From the NCBI GenBank assembly GCA_002573605.1, contig PDNA01000100.1, forward strand, positions 1-64,000: a DNA stretch of 64,000 nucleotides, read 5' to 3'. Below, in pieces: positions 51,412 to 62,704 of this stretch. The translations under genes and the position numbers were made by a program. The notes beneath the pieces were generated by a model that ran no database searches, was not told the DNA's origin, and worked only from the letters and a program-made list of their open reading frames with translations. The stretch is from Polytolypa hystricis UAMH7299 (lineage: Eukaryota > Ascomycota > Eurotiomycetes > Onygenales). Position 1 is the first letter of the stretch; each line of letters opens with the position of its first letter.

Positions 51412-52365
51412 AAAGAGGAGATGCAAGGCCGGCTTCTCCCGTATGAATCTGTCAGGTGACTAAGCCCCTGCTACTAAATTCCACGGATCCCCGAGAGAGT
51501 TATTCCCCAATCAACTCTCTCACAGAATCCTGGGGGTTCTCCCGTCCCACGTGATGTCTGCTTAGTCAGTCGTTGGTTCGGCTTGAAGTTTCCTGCCAGA
51601 TTCGCCGCCTGCTGTTTCTCTTCTGCTTCTTCTTCGTCTTCTTCCCAGCAGGCATCGACCTCAACCTCGCACCCATCATCATCTACTGCCAGCTACAACA
51701 ATCCCACAACTGTCTCCCGTCTTTGCTACCTCCGTATTTCTGATTTCCGAAGCAGGAAGACCAACACGCCTTTTTTTCGATACACTGTTCCCTTTCGCAG
51801 CCCTGTTTGCTTTTTCGCTTATCTGTCGCCACCACGAGTGCTCCTACCCAACGATCCCTGGGTACATTCTAATTGACAGTAGGAGGGTTATCAAAGAGGT
51901 GTTGTTGGGCTAATTGGTTAGAGTGATATTCGGGATTCTCTTGTTTTAACAGAGTACTGAATTTGCCGTTAAATTGTTCCCCTCGTCCAGTTGTCCATAT
52001 CATTCTTTCAAATTGAAGTCTCTTTGTATAAGAAACATTTCCACAATCCTGTCATTTGACTACCAGCTCAACCCAGCTTGTGTCTGGTGAGGCGATTCCA
52101 TCTTGTTTTCTTTTAATTCCACGACGGGGATAGCAGTTCGCTTCTCTTGGGCCGCAAAGCCACCTTGTTGTTACACAGGCTGCGGTCGTTACTTCATTTG
52201 TCGACTGTCGAGGCCTCTATCTATCTAGATAGTCAAGTCTACTGTTATTCGCCAGAGTCATCGAGATTGACCTAGATACTGCTGTCATCCTCTAGTCACA
52301 TGCTGGTTTGATTTCAGCTTCTAAATCTATTTGTTCTCAGATTCCTAGCTCTTCTCCAATTGGCC
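51412..52365 (+). promoter_or_regulatory. MPE1 upstream region and probable 5' UTR
   Basis: Pyrimidine-rich runs (51610-51680, 52330-52360) typical of fungal promoters and leaders precede the ATG at 52366. A CACGTG box lies at 51548-51553. A 97-codon frame at 51583-51876 (Ser-rich, no domain) is probably a chance ORF in the leader or promoter. A 5' UTR intron is possible but I cannot place it. Confidence 0.45.
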
Positions 52366-54467
52366 ATGACTTCTTCAGTTCACTTCAAGTTCAAGTCTCA
52401 GAAAGAGCCCTCGAGGGTCACATTTGACGGCACTGGGATTTCCGTCTTCGAGCTCAAGAAGGAAATTATCAACCAGAACCGGTTGGGCGATGGAAGCGAT
52501 TTCGAACTTGCAATCTATAATGAAGGTACAAATGAAGGTACGTTCCCTTGAATTATGAGCGTCCCCTACTTCGAAGTGAGCGTATAAACTGAGATACTTG
52601 TAGAATATGATGATGATACGACCATTATTCCTCGCTCCACTTCGATAATTGCGCGAAGGCTTCCTGCGGCGAGGCCAGGGAAGGGCGGTGCAGCTCGCTA
52701 CGTTTCTGGTAAAATGCCAGTTACCACTCGGACCACGTCCCGAGCCGATCCCCCGGGCCTAAAGTCGCTGTCAAATAGCGAAGATATTGCTGGAGGTATA
52801 TCAGGTTTAAGTGGTGCACAGTCAGAGGATGAAAAAATCAAGGCTCTGTTCAGTCTTCAAGAATCTCAGTGGAAGGAACAGCAGGAAGGGATGGCTAAGT
52901 AAGTGATTTGTGTGAATAATCAATACCTCAGTGGGGAAAGCAGGGTACAATGCGGTAGCTAATCATTTCTACGCAAACAGTGCAACACCCGTCCCATTTG
53001 GTCGTGGTAGAGGCAAACCGGTAACCGTCCCTGATCACCCGCCGCCTCCAGGATATCTGTGCTACCGTTGCCGAGAAAAAGGTAAGTTTTTTACGCTAAA
53101 TACACAACGCAATTTTATACTGACCACTTGGAATAGGACATTGGATTCAGGCGTGCCCAACCAACAACGATCCAAAGTTTGATGCGAGATATAGAGTGAA
53201 GCGATCGACGGGAATACCTCGTTCTCTTCAGGTCCAGGTCGATAAGCCAGATCCCCTAGCAATGGATGGGTCTACTGAAGGGTCAAAAATCTCTGGGGTT
53301 ATGGTAAACGCTGATGGCGACTTTGTTATTGCACAACCTGATAAAGCGTCCTGGGAGCTGTATCAAGAGAAGGCCAAAGCTGCGGCCGCTGCCGCCGCAG
53401 AGTCTGCTGCCGCGGAAAGCACCAAGGAATTGCAATCACGTGGTCTACTGTGTCCAGTTGACCGCCGAATGTTCATAGAACCAACGAAAACGCCTTGCTG
53501 TGGAAAGACGTATTGCAACGATTGTATCACCAATGCTTTGATCGAGAGCGATTTTGTCTGCCCTAACTGTTCTACGGCCGGTGTATTACTCGATAATCTA
53601 CGTGCTGATGATGACGCTGCCGCTCAGACGAAGGATTTCGAAATCGAGAAGACTAGAGAAAACCTAAATAATGGAGGCCAGGGCTCTAGCGATGAGAAGG
53701 AAAGCATGAGTGTATTACCAACAATCTCCGAGGCAAATACGCAACATCCTAATACGACTGACAAACCCTCGCCTTTGGTGAAATCCTCCGCAGAACCGAC
53801 GTTGTCCCTGCCGAGAAAGCGCTCCCTAGGGGATGCCAGCATTGAAGGGACAGTAAACGGATCGGTTGCGCCGTCTATGAAAAAGCAAAAATCCCAAGAA
53901 AATGAATCGAAAATCACTACTGCTGATAATTCTATTGCGAATTCCGTTCGTACCTTTGTTCATCCCCCACGACAACAACCTTTCGTGAATACCCCCCAAC
54001 CGTCGTACAACCACTTTGTGGGGAATGGTGTTCACCCCAACCCCGGCTACGCGGCGGGTATGAATGCTCCAATGCTCCAAACACCACTTCCATACAGCCA
54101 TCCCGGTGATGGATGGAACCAAATGGGCGGTATAAACTTGAACAGCCATGGTGGCCCGTATTTTAATCACTTCAATGATCCAATGATGGGGCCTGGCGGA
54201 TATGGCCCTCCTAATCCGATGGGCGGACACGGCCTTGGTGGTGTAGGCTTCGCCATGGGCTTCAACGAGCCACCTGCTAATGTCATACAACATCAGCAAT
54301 TTCAACAAAATCCAGGCATGAGGCCCTTCTCGAACCAGCAACGAACGACTTTTGGGGGACCATTCTCCAAGGAAGAGGATAACGCTTACTTGCGCCAGCC
54401 TGTGAATCCATATCGGCACCAGGCGAGACAGAAACGGACTCGGCCGAGTGATTATCGGGAGCTCTAA
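52366..54467 (+). CDS. MPE1: MPE1-type pre-mRNA cleavage/polyadenylation factor subunit (DWNN-CCHC-RING)
   Basis: Four exons: 52366-52537, 52604-52898, 52981-53081, 53137-54467, in phase, giving about 632 residues. The N-terminus (VHFKFKSQKEPSRVTFDG, residues about 5-60) is the ubiquitin-like DWNN domain of the Mpe1/RBBP6 family. A CCHC zinc knuckle, CYRCREKGHWIQAC, has Cys183, Cys186, His191 and Cys196 and is created by splicing exons 3 and 4. A RING/U-box-like region follows (about 295-334: CPVDRRMF, PCCGKTYCNDC, CPNC). The remainder is a low-complexity Pro/Gly/Asn/Gln-rich tail. In yeast, Mpe1 is part of the nuclear cleavage and polyadenylation factor. Introns of 66, 82 and 55 bp have consensus donors, and introns 2 and 3 show clear branch sites (CTAAT, CTGAC). 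The acceptor at 52980 is chosen because the one at 52931 would bring an early stop. Confidence 0.93.
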
Positions 54468-55101
54468 GTGGCGTTTCCCTATTCCTGTATGACATGGTGT
54501 ATGGCTTTTCATGTTTTATGTTGCTTCCACGAATAGACAATTGTTATTATCCCTTGTGCATTGCGGCGCATCCAAGTTGTGCGATTCCCAAGTAGTCATG
54601 TGTTTATATATATATCGCAAATCAGATTCACTTCGGCCAAACGCTGATCTTACTTTTCAATGTTCTGTTTATTATTAGTGACTATCTCCCTCTTAAATCA
54701 CTCTTGAACCACGGAGAGGGTCTCTGCAGAGCATGCACCACCAATAAGTATGTTGGCAACCACTGACATGTTATTTGTCGCTTCTGGGACTTTCTAGTCG
54801 AATTAAATTGCAATCAAAGTACGCAGCACATGTAGCGAGAATAGCCAGCCGAATCTAAAGAATTTATAACCTCTTCGGCCTCTAATGCCATTCATTCGAA
54901 TAAGGCACCCTCAGAATCAACATCACGGGAAGGAACTTGTAGATTAGCCACGTATAGTCATCGCCATCTCATTATTATCAAATGGAGTTCGATTATGCTT
55001 GCACGTCTTCCGGACCTGTTAAATGATGTATTCTTGACTGTGGACTAGTCCACTATCTGCTCGTCAATCCTAGCCTTCAGTATCGTCATATATATGTACA
55101 A
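54468..55101. other. Convergent 3' intergenic region MPE1/OST3
   Basis: Holds the 3' UTRs of both genes. A short TA run (54606-54614) is the only repeat. No gene seen. Confidence 0.5.
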
Positions 55102-56321
55102 TTAAAACGGAGGCAGGAATAAGGGGTAGCCGCCGCTTTTCGTTCGGAAAATGCTCAGAAGAAAACTATATGCGCCGAAGAGCACAAGGCCCCAGATGAT
55201 GACGCTCACTTGCTGGGACTTCCGGTCGGCGATTCGAGGGATTTTCATCGCTAGTACGATTGTCGTGAAAGATAGGACGGCATCTTGACATACGAAAAAT
55301 TTATTAGTGCGTGGTTCACAGGAGATCGGGGTTACCGAACTCATGGAAAAAAGGCCGAAAAGGAAGAAACTCACAAACTGCAGCGACGATTTGAGATTCG
55401 AGGCCGAATTGGTTCGAAAAGCCACCAGCAAAATAACTGATGCCTCCTTTACCGTCCCCAGCCACATAAGGAACTTTCCTTATATGGTTAAACATGTGTC
55501 CGCTTGTGAAAAGAAGGACAGCAATCAAACTGATAGCTGCCCATATATTTCGACTTTGAATAATGGGCAAGGTATATGGCGAGGTCACGGTGAACAAGGT
55601 GATGGCACCGAGTACGACAGTTATTGAACCGATGATTCGACTGTAATTGATAGGGCGGACGATAGGGGGCCTGTAACCTTCCGGTAGGTTGCGACCAAGC
55701 CAAGCATACACTTGATCCGCGGACATGGACCTTCTCAACACGACAAGCATCAGTCGACAGAACCTCAGAAAAAACGGCATGATCTCCGTTTATAACAAGT
55801 GTGGGGACAACCTACCCGGCAAAATCATATCGAAGAGGTGACGCATCTACCTTTGCGTTCGGCCCGACCGTTGGAGGGAAAAAGAGTAGGATTGGGGCCG
55901 TTTGAAGCATGAGCTAGGACATAGCCAACCAATGTTAGATAGAAACGACGAATTGATAGCAGTTTGCCATTACCTTCTGGAAAGTACCTCTGCCCTGAGA
56001 AAAATCCAGGGTGCCCAAGATCAGCCTGGGCATATCGGGCTTAGAAGCTTTGTTCCAGGCTGCAGCCAACAGGTCCCATTCGGATTGGAATTCACGGCAA
56101 ACTTGACAGCCATATTTTGCCTCCTTTGCAGTAAGGAGGACAGCAACATGATAGTCCCTCGGCTTCAACGTCAATTCCTCATACACCGCATCGTCCAATT
56201 CAACAGCTCCAGACGGTCTGGAGAGGCTCTTATACTTCTGGAACTTCCCGGGAGAGGCTTGCGCGGAAATGGCACTGTGGATCAGGCCAATGACGGCCAC
56301 GAGGAATAGTAGCAACCTCAT
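55102..56321 (-). CDS. OST3: Oligosaccharyltransferase OST3/OST6-type subunit
   Basis: Four exons on the minus strand: 56321-55974, 55913-55816, 55730-55375, 55283-55102, in phase, about 327 residues, the usual length for the family. It begins with a signal peptide (MRLLLFLVAVIGLIHSAISA). A lumenal thioredoxin-like domain follows with the CxxC pair Cys72-Gln-Val-Cys75, which in yeast Ost3/Ost6 forms mixed disulfides with acceptor proteins. Four hydrophobic segments make up the C-terminal half (for example IIGSITVVLGAITLF and VSVIIWGLVLFGAYSFL), ending GGYPLFLPPF. It acts in the ER membrane in transfer of the N-glycan to nascent proteins. The acceptor of exon 3 could be 55730 or 55733; both keep the frame. 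It lies downstream of RFA1 on the same strand with its own 575-bp upstream gap. Confidence 0.93.
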
Positions 56322-56896
56322 TCTTATGTCCAGCGGGAGAGGCTACTGGAACTATTGAAAAACAACAGAATTGGGCACACCTGGTGCAGAAGGGTATATT
56401 CTATGGTGAAGTCGCAACAGAACCGGGCAGCAGAAGAAGAACAGCTTGTTATCTTCACCCACAGCAAACAGTGCGTGCAAACAGTGCAAACAGCGTAGCA
56501 CTAGCTTCAGCACGTGCCTGCATTATTAATTCCAACGTCATCATTAAATATTCCATACATACATACAAACCACACTACTCCGTACATAAAATACAATTGC
56601 ATTCCTGATGTAATGGCATTAATCTTCATACAAAACCTCATTCTGAGGGTCCGTTTCAATCTGCGATTTAGAAAAGGTAATCATGAATAAAAGCAACAGC
56701 CCCGTATCACATCCATCCAGGCCTCCGAAAAGAATCTATCTGCACATGATATTCAATGTCGACACACGCATCTGGTATGCTTACCAAGTTCCTTCATGAA
56801 CATGCATTTCTTACCCCTAGCTGTGTCGATGTAAACTGGCTCTCTGGTTGGATGGCTGAAAAGGATAGCACACGTTAATCTAGATAGAATCGCACG
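56322..56896. promoter_or_regulatory. RFA1 3' flank and OST3 promoter
   Basis: Contains a CACGTG box (56511-56516, about 190 bp before the OST3 ATG) and short direct repeats of AACAGTGC (56465-56490). No coding gene seen; the 74-codon frame at 56384-56608 has no protein-like features. Confidence 0.45.
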
Positions 56897-58991
56897 CTAT
56901 GCAATTGAATAGGACCGAATCGTATCTGCTAGACGGGTTGCCTCCATGGAATAATTGACAGGAGTGGCAGAGATAACTTGGTATCGGACACTAACTACCG
57001 TTAGCCATGCACCCCGCTAAAGGTGGTTTGCGATCTTACCGTTGCTGCTCCTGGAAGTTATCCATCCTCGCCTTGCACTTGAAAGTCCAGACATGACAGT
57101 TGGCCCCTTCCGTGACCTCCTTGAACGCTCCTTCGTCAGATTCCTTCAATTCCATGAGCTGATCGGCACTCATTTCCAGAATCATCTTTCCAACTTCGTC
57201 AAAGCAGCTCAGCCATATTTGGCCTGTATGGTCGGAGACATTTATTGAAAGAATATAGCGGTATTCAGGTCTGGGGTGTGTTTTGTCGCACCGTTCGCAT
57301 CGCCACTGGTTAGGCTCAACTTCGACAACCTTTTTGCTGCACGTTTCGCTTAGACAAGCTGGGTAGCACACGTTTTCTGATCTCACAAAAATAACTGTGC
57401 TCTTCAATGAGAAGTAGTCTGGGTTTTCCGACATGCCAAGTTGCTCACCCTTGACCTCCGCTATAGTTTTAAATGCATCCTCGCGCCCCCCAGCAGTACC
57501 CACTGTGCCACTCATCGAGGCTTGAGAGGTAAAGGTATCGGACCTTCCCTGCCCATCATACCATCCTTTCAACCGATGTGCATCTTCGATATCCGGATCA
57601 ACAGTCATGGTACCCGAGCTCAGAAGGCTCAAGCTTCTTCCATCGAAATCCGAGACCTTAACCCCCTTGAAAGCGGTCACGGATCCTGGCATAGCGTCAA
57701 AGTTTGTTGCCGTGTTGCCCCACACTGTGAGTCGCACAGAATAGCATGAGTTATCAACCAGAGTAAGATCACGTTTGTCGTATGGCTTGCCCGTTGTCTT
57801 AGAGACGATTGGAGATACAGCCCCAACGTCTTTCAGCACACCAAGCACGTCGATTGTGGTACCTTTCTGCACTGCCTGTAGATCACCAATCTTTGTAAAG
57901 TTGAACCGGATCTGGGGAACATCATCTTGGTCCTCGGCCTATCGATTTCCATTGTCAGGAGGGAGTTTTAAGGGATTTTATAAGATGAACTGGACGCAAT
58001 GTCTTACCTTCTCAACAACCGTATCTCTCTCAAACATAAGTTCATAGTCGTTATTAAGATTCGAGAACTCCTTCTTTGCAATTTGGACGCGGCATGGGCT
58101 GGATATGTAATACACACTCCCCTCTTCAAACACTGGATACAGGAGGTCACACTGGTCTTTAAAGCCCGTGGCACGAATTTCTCCGCTGTCATCAAGGAGA
58201 TTGACGCTAAATAACTTGCCCTCACCGTTCCTATTGTGCCATGTCTTTATGGGAGACTTGTTGGTGCATCGGGCTTTTATTGTCCATTTATGGGAGTATG
58301 GAGAGAGGGCTTCGATGGGGTAAATATTCGCATGAGCTGAGGATAACGGGGCAGACGACCTTTGCGGAATAGGTTGAGGTGGGGGAGGTTGGTTTTGCGG
58401 CCTCGAGCCGTAGAAACCGTTGCTAGAGATGACTGTTGGGACTGGTTTCTCCGGATCGGCGGGTTTGGATTCCAACGGTTTCGGATCGCCAATCTTCTCG
58501 CATTCGCCTAGTTCCTCCAGGACCTCGAGATCCAAAATAATAAGGATTCTGCTGTGATTAGTGTCACTCCAGGCATAATCAATGATATCGGACAGGCAGT
58601 ACCTCTTTCCCTTGACAACGTTGGCTTGAAAAGACTTTAGTTTCACGAAGCAGCCGCGCCGTAATACCCCACTCGTGACAAAATGGTTCGCTTCTATAAA
58701 CCCAGGTTAGAATGAGGTGCAGGAAGAGAGGGGGGGCGAAAAGGCGTACGGGTTGCGATCATGGTTTGGATATAATTCGAAATGTCGCTGAAGACGGCTC
58801 TGTATCGTTCTGGCATGTTTGCTTCAGGCCGCAAGGGTTTGATCTGGACGCACTGAACCACAGGTTCAGACATCTGAGGCTTCGACTCATCGAAAATAGC
58901 ACTACAAAGGATTAGCAAAACAGCACATGGTAGAAGGCGGTTTGACGCACCTCAGAGCGCCAATCGACACCTGTGAGGCAGGATTCGCCAT
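56897..58991 (-). CDS. RFA1: Replication protein A large subunit (RPA70)
   Basis: Five exons on the minus strand: 58991-58951, 58901-58750, 58693-58008, 57938-57040, 56990-56897, in phase, about 623 residues (family about 600-620). It binds single-stranded DNA in replication, repair and recombination. Residues about 1-115 form the N-terminal OB fold. A Pro-rich linker (PPPPQPIP) leads to DBD-A (about 185-290; IYPIEALSPY, WTIKARCTNKS), then DBD-B (about 305-415; FNFTKIGDLQAV, TIDVLGVL), then DBD-C with a zinc ribbon Cys488-x4-Cys493-x13-Cys507-x2-Cys510, the same spacing as human RPA70. Introns of 49, 56, 69 and 49 bp split it, the first after only 41 coding bases. Its upstream region carries a cluster of ACGCG-core sites, fitting S-phase expression. 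It is divergent to RFT1. Confidence 0.95.
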
Positions 58992-59294
58992 GTCGCAAAA
59001 CGGAGTCTATGATATTGCAGAGTTCTCGAGATGGGGCACTCTGGTTCAGTGATGACCGGTTGTCTGTGGAGGGAGGTCTTTGCAAGAGAAGAACGCGTGC
59101 AGCTGGCAGAGTACGCGGAAAGTAGTCGCGTAAAGACGCGTTAGGTGGGGGCAGCTGGTGGTGTCACGTGCTGTTATGGCTGTTTTCACGTGACTGCTCC
59201 TATCTTTTCAAGGTTTCAAGGTTCCATCCATGGAGTTCCAACACTTCCATCTGCTCTCTCTCAACGGGAAGGTCTTGGTAATGGATACGGTAAG
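58992..59294. promoter_or_regulatory. Shared divergent promoter RFA1/RFT1 with MCB-type sites and CACGTG boxes
   Basis: Two perfect ACGCGT palindromes (59093-59098, 59136-59141) plus ACGCGG (59113-59118) and TCGCGT (59126-59131) lie within 50 bp, 102-150 bp before the RFA1 ATG. ACGCGT is the MluI cell-cycle box bound by MBF in yeasts and other fungi. CACGTG occurs at 59165-59170 and, as TCACGTGA, at 59186-59193, closer to RFT1. The assignment of factors is inferred from yeast. Confidence 0.7.
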
Positions 59295-61154
59295 ATGGAC
59301 GATGATGCAAAAGCTCTCCCTGCAGGGCTGCCTGTTGCAGGTGCTGCCTATCTGATTCTTGTCCAAATAGCATCTAAGGGTGCAACATTCATTGCTAATC
59401 AGCTGCTGCTACGATCTCTGTCGCCCAGCACTTTGGGCATTGCTTCTCAAATGGAACTCTATGTGATCTCCACATTGTACTTTGCTCGTGAGAGTATCAG
59501 GGTTGCCTTGCAGAGAGATCCTGTCGATGCGGCAACATCTACTTCTGAAAGCACCCTTGGCCCAGAGAGTACAAGCCCCAGCTCAGGATCTACCCGTTCG
59601 CGCACTATAAAGGAGCATGCCCAAGCTGCAGTGAATATATCGTACCTTGCCGCATTGATAGGCATTCCGTTGACCCATTTTCTGGGCCTTCTCTTCGCCC
59701 GCCCTGGTCAGGGAGCTCCGAGTAGAGTACCTATGTTCGACACTAGTCTCCGAATAATGCAAATTGCATGCATCTTGGAGCTATTTAGTGAACCATGCTT
59801 TGCCATTGTGCAGCAGAAAATGCAATATAAACTGAGAGCCGCTGTTGAAACCGCCGCTATTATTACAAAATCCGCGTTAACTTGCGGAACTGCTATCTGG
59901 GCAATGGCGAACTCCAGGGATCTGGGCGCCCTGCCCTTTGCCATCGGGCAACTGGGTTACGCTGCTGTCCTTCTCTGTGGGTATGGGGTGTGTGTTCGCC
60001 CTATCTCACGCATGGAAGGGTTCGCTCTATTACCCTTAGCTGTGACGCAAAGGTTAGTCGTTTGAAATCCATCACCAAAGGGGTAGCTCGCTGACTAGAT
60101 ATAAAGAACGGGCCGTTATTTGTTCAGTCTTTTTTCGCTGCCATTACTCTCTTTAACTGCCAATATTTACGCTCAAACTGTCATCAAGCACTTCCTTACC
60201 CAGGGGGACATCCTGACACTGGCGACTTTTTCGAGCCTTGAAGACCAAGGGGCATATGCCTTAGCCTCCAACTATGGCAGTCTCGTCGCTCGCTTGTTTT
60301 TCCAGCCCATAGAAGAAAGTAGCCGTGCTATGATTGCAAAGCTTCTCGCCACGGCCGGCGCAGCTAATCCAGACCCAAGGAATGTCGCGCTAGCCAAGTC
60401 ACATCTTTGTGATATTATTCGGATATATGGCTTTGCTTCGGTTTTGATTTGTGCCATTGGCCCACCTACTGTCCCATTCCTGCTCAAGATTTTATTTGGC
60501 TCCCAGTGGTCATTCCCCGAGATGTCTGGCCTTCTCGCAAGCTACTGTTACTATGTGCCATTTCTTGCCTTCAACGGGATTACGGAAGCATTTGTGTCCG
60601 CGACCGCGAGCCACGCAAAGTTACGACAACAGTCGGCGTGGATGGCAGCCTGCTCGGTGGGATTTTTCGCTGCCGCTTATTGTCTTCTGAAAGTATGGGG
60701 TTGGGGTGCGGCAGGAATAGTCTGGGCGAATGTGATGAGTATGGCTCTGCGCATTGTTTGGAGTTCACTTTATATCAAAAACTACTTCCGCCGACATAGC
60801 AACAGCCTCAAAATTACAGAGGTACTGCCTAATAGCGGAACCTTGTTATTGGGCTTGATTACTTGGGCTCTCCTACGACAAGCGAAACCACAGCCGGAAT
60901 CGGTATATCTGGACCTTTTCAAATTACTAGTCCCTGGGGCTATTCTTGTCATGTCAACGTAAGTACCTCGCTTGACTAATCTATGTGCTAGTCTATCTGA
61001 TTGCTAACTTGAAAGGCTTTCAAAGTCTCTGGCTGGAGAGAGCCTATTTGTTAGGTCTTTACACCAAATACCGATCACGCCAAAAATAAGAACAACCCAA
61101 ACTATGCAATTGCGTCTTGCAGACAGTGCATTCAAACCTAGTCGTCAAATTTAA
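59295..61154 (+). CDS. RFT1: RFT1-type lipid-linked oligosaccharide translocation protein
   Basis: Three exons: 59295-60052, 60107-60958, 61016-61154, about 582 residues. A polytopic ER membrane protein needed for Man5GlcNAc2-PP-dolichol to reach the lumenal side in N-glycosylation; whether it is itself the flippase is disputed. Family features: ASKGATFIANQLLLRSLSPSTLG and ARESIRVALQR near the N-terminus; QTVIKHFLTQGDILTL, DQGAYALASNYGSLVARLFFQPIEE and FLAFNGITEAF later; about a dozen hydrophobic segments. ATG 59295 is preferred because homology starts there; an in-frame ATG at 59145 would add 50 residues without family character. Introns are 54 and 57 bp. If the second is kept, a stop lies right at its donor (TAA 60960-60962). 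The coding end overlaps that of DBP3 by 17 bp. Confidence 0.9.
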
Positions 61155-62704
61155 TTTTCTTTGCCACTTCTGTAGTTCCCGTGCTCTTAAAGAATGCGCC
61201 ATAGGCATCATGTTGCTTCTTCTTAACAGTAGTGCCGAACTTGAGCAGGTCCTCGGGAATCTCTTGGTTTGCGGCTCTCAAAACGTTGATTAATCTTCGG
61301 AGTATTAGCGTTGACTCAAAGCTGATCTCAAGGCCAAAAGGGATAACTTACCCGCCTGATAGCGCCTTGTCATTTTCGGTGAATAGCGTGATGGCAAGTC
61401 CTTCAGCACCAGCGCGACCGGTCCTGTGACCCACCGTTAGTAGTTGATATTAAATTTCTTCTCTTGTGGCACTCTTACCTTCCGATTCGATGAACATAGT
61501 CCTCTACAGTTAGCGGGAAAGTGACGTTCAAAACCAACTTAACGGCAGGGATATCTAGTCCTCGCGCGGCAACATCCGTAGCAACCAATATAGGAACAAC
61601 CCCCGACTTGAAAGCGTCCAAGCTTTTGAATCTTTCCGTCTGACTCAAGTCGCCGTGGATGCCGGCCACTTTGAAACCCCTTGACTGGATAAATCGTTCA
61701 ATTCTCATGGCTTCCTTTTTGTAAAGACAGAATACTAATACCCTATCATTGCTATTCTTGCCTCTCGAGTACTGATTTAAGAGCGTCAAAATCCTGCTCT
61801 CTTTGTCGAATCCATTCACGACCTCCACAACCTGTTTAATTCGAGTATTTGCTCGAAGATCAGTCGAAAGATCTCCTCCAATCGTGGCTGTTACAGGTGA
61901 CCGCATGAAGGTGGCAGCGAGCGTTCTCACGGCCGGCGGCCATGTTGCAGTAAACATGACGGTCTGGCGGCGTTTCGAGGACGGCATAGTGCTTACTATG
62001 TCCTTGATGTCTTGCTCAAACCCTTTGTCCAGCATCCTATCGCCTTCGTCCAGCACAAGAAACTTGACCTTCGTTAGGTCCACCGACGCATCGCTCTGGA
62101 AATCCTTCAACCGTCCTGGTGTCGCAACGACTACCGATGCCTTTCTCAATGCTCGGCGCTGGTCATCCTTTGAAGCTCCTCCATATATACACGCAATCTT
62201 AACGCCGGATTGAGCGAATTTTGTGAGCTGCTCATAGATCTGCATGGCCAGTTCTCGAGTTGGGGTAATTATGACAGCAGAAACACATGGAGAGGAGCGT
62301 CGAGAATTTATCTCCCTAGCTCTGCGAATGCAAGGCAAACCGAACGCCAGTGTCTTCCCGCTACCGGTCTCCGCAACTCCAATGAGATCCCGGCCAGCAA
62401 ACAAAAAAGGCCAAGCTACGCACTGAATTGGCGTTGGCGTAGAAAAGCCCTTCAGAGGAGCGTACAGGTCATTGTCGGAGCCCGACGGGAGATAATCAAA
62501 GGAGGTGATCGGGCGAAGATTTTCTTCGGTGGAAGGGTCGGAAATCTTTATGGAGTGGCTTTCGAGATAGCTGTCAATTGTAGCTTGGGGTAGGGCTTCG
62601 AGCTCTGCGGATTGTGTGTAACGAGGTTTCTTGCCTGTGGTATCCTTCGATTTCTTCCTCGGCGAGTCCGGTGCGTCCGACTCTGGTCGGGTGCGTTTCG
62701 CCAT
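61138..62704 (-). CDS. DBP3: ATP-dependent RNA helicase DBP3 (DEAD-box family, motif II DEGD)
   Basis: Three exons on the minus strand: 62704-61479, 61423-61352, 61294-61138, in phase, about 484 residues. Basic N-terminus, then Q-motif region (GFSTPTPIQ), Walker A AETGSGKT (111-118), PTREL (148-152), TPGR (195-198), motif II DEGD (219-222, usually DEAD), FTATWP (motif III region, 251-256), VATDVAARGLD, and HRIGR split by the first intron. The FxATWP form is shared by the Dbp2/Dbp3 subgroup; the overall match is best to Dbp3, a nucleolar helicase for 60S subunit/rRNA processing. ATG 62704 is chosen over the in-frame ATG 62758 because MAKRTRPE begins the basic family-type N-terminus. Introns are 55 and 57 bp; the first has a perfect CTAAC branch site. 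Confidence 0.93.

Noticed and set aside
51583..51876. 97-codon Ser-rich frame upstream of MPE1
   Set aside because: Low-complexity, no domain, lies in a pyrimidine-rich promoter/leader; better explained as non-coding.
51905..51935. tRNA-like string GGGCTAATTGGTTAGAGTG resembling the D-arm of tRNA-Ile
   Set aside because: No acceptor pairing, no T-arm (GGTTCGA) within 60 bp and no anticodon stem; a chance match.
53826..54512. 228-codon antisense frame across MPE1 exon 4
   Set aside because: The shadow of a Pro/Gly-rich coding region in the opposite frame; no family features.
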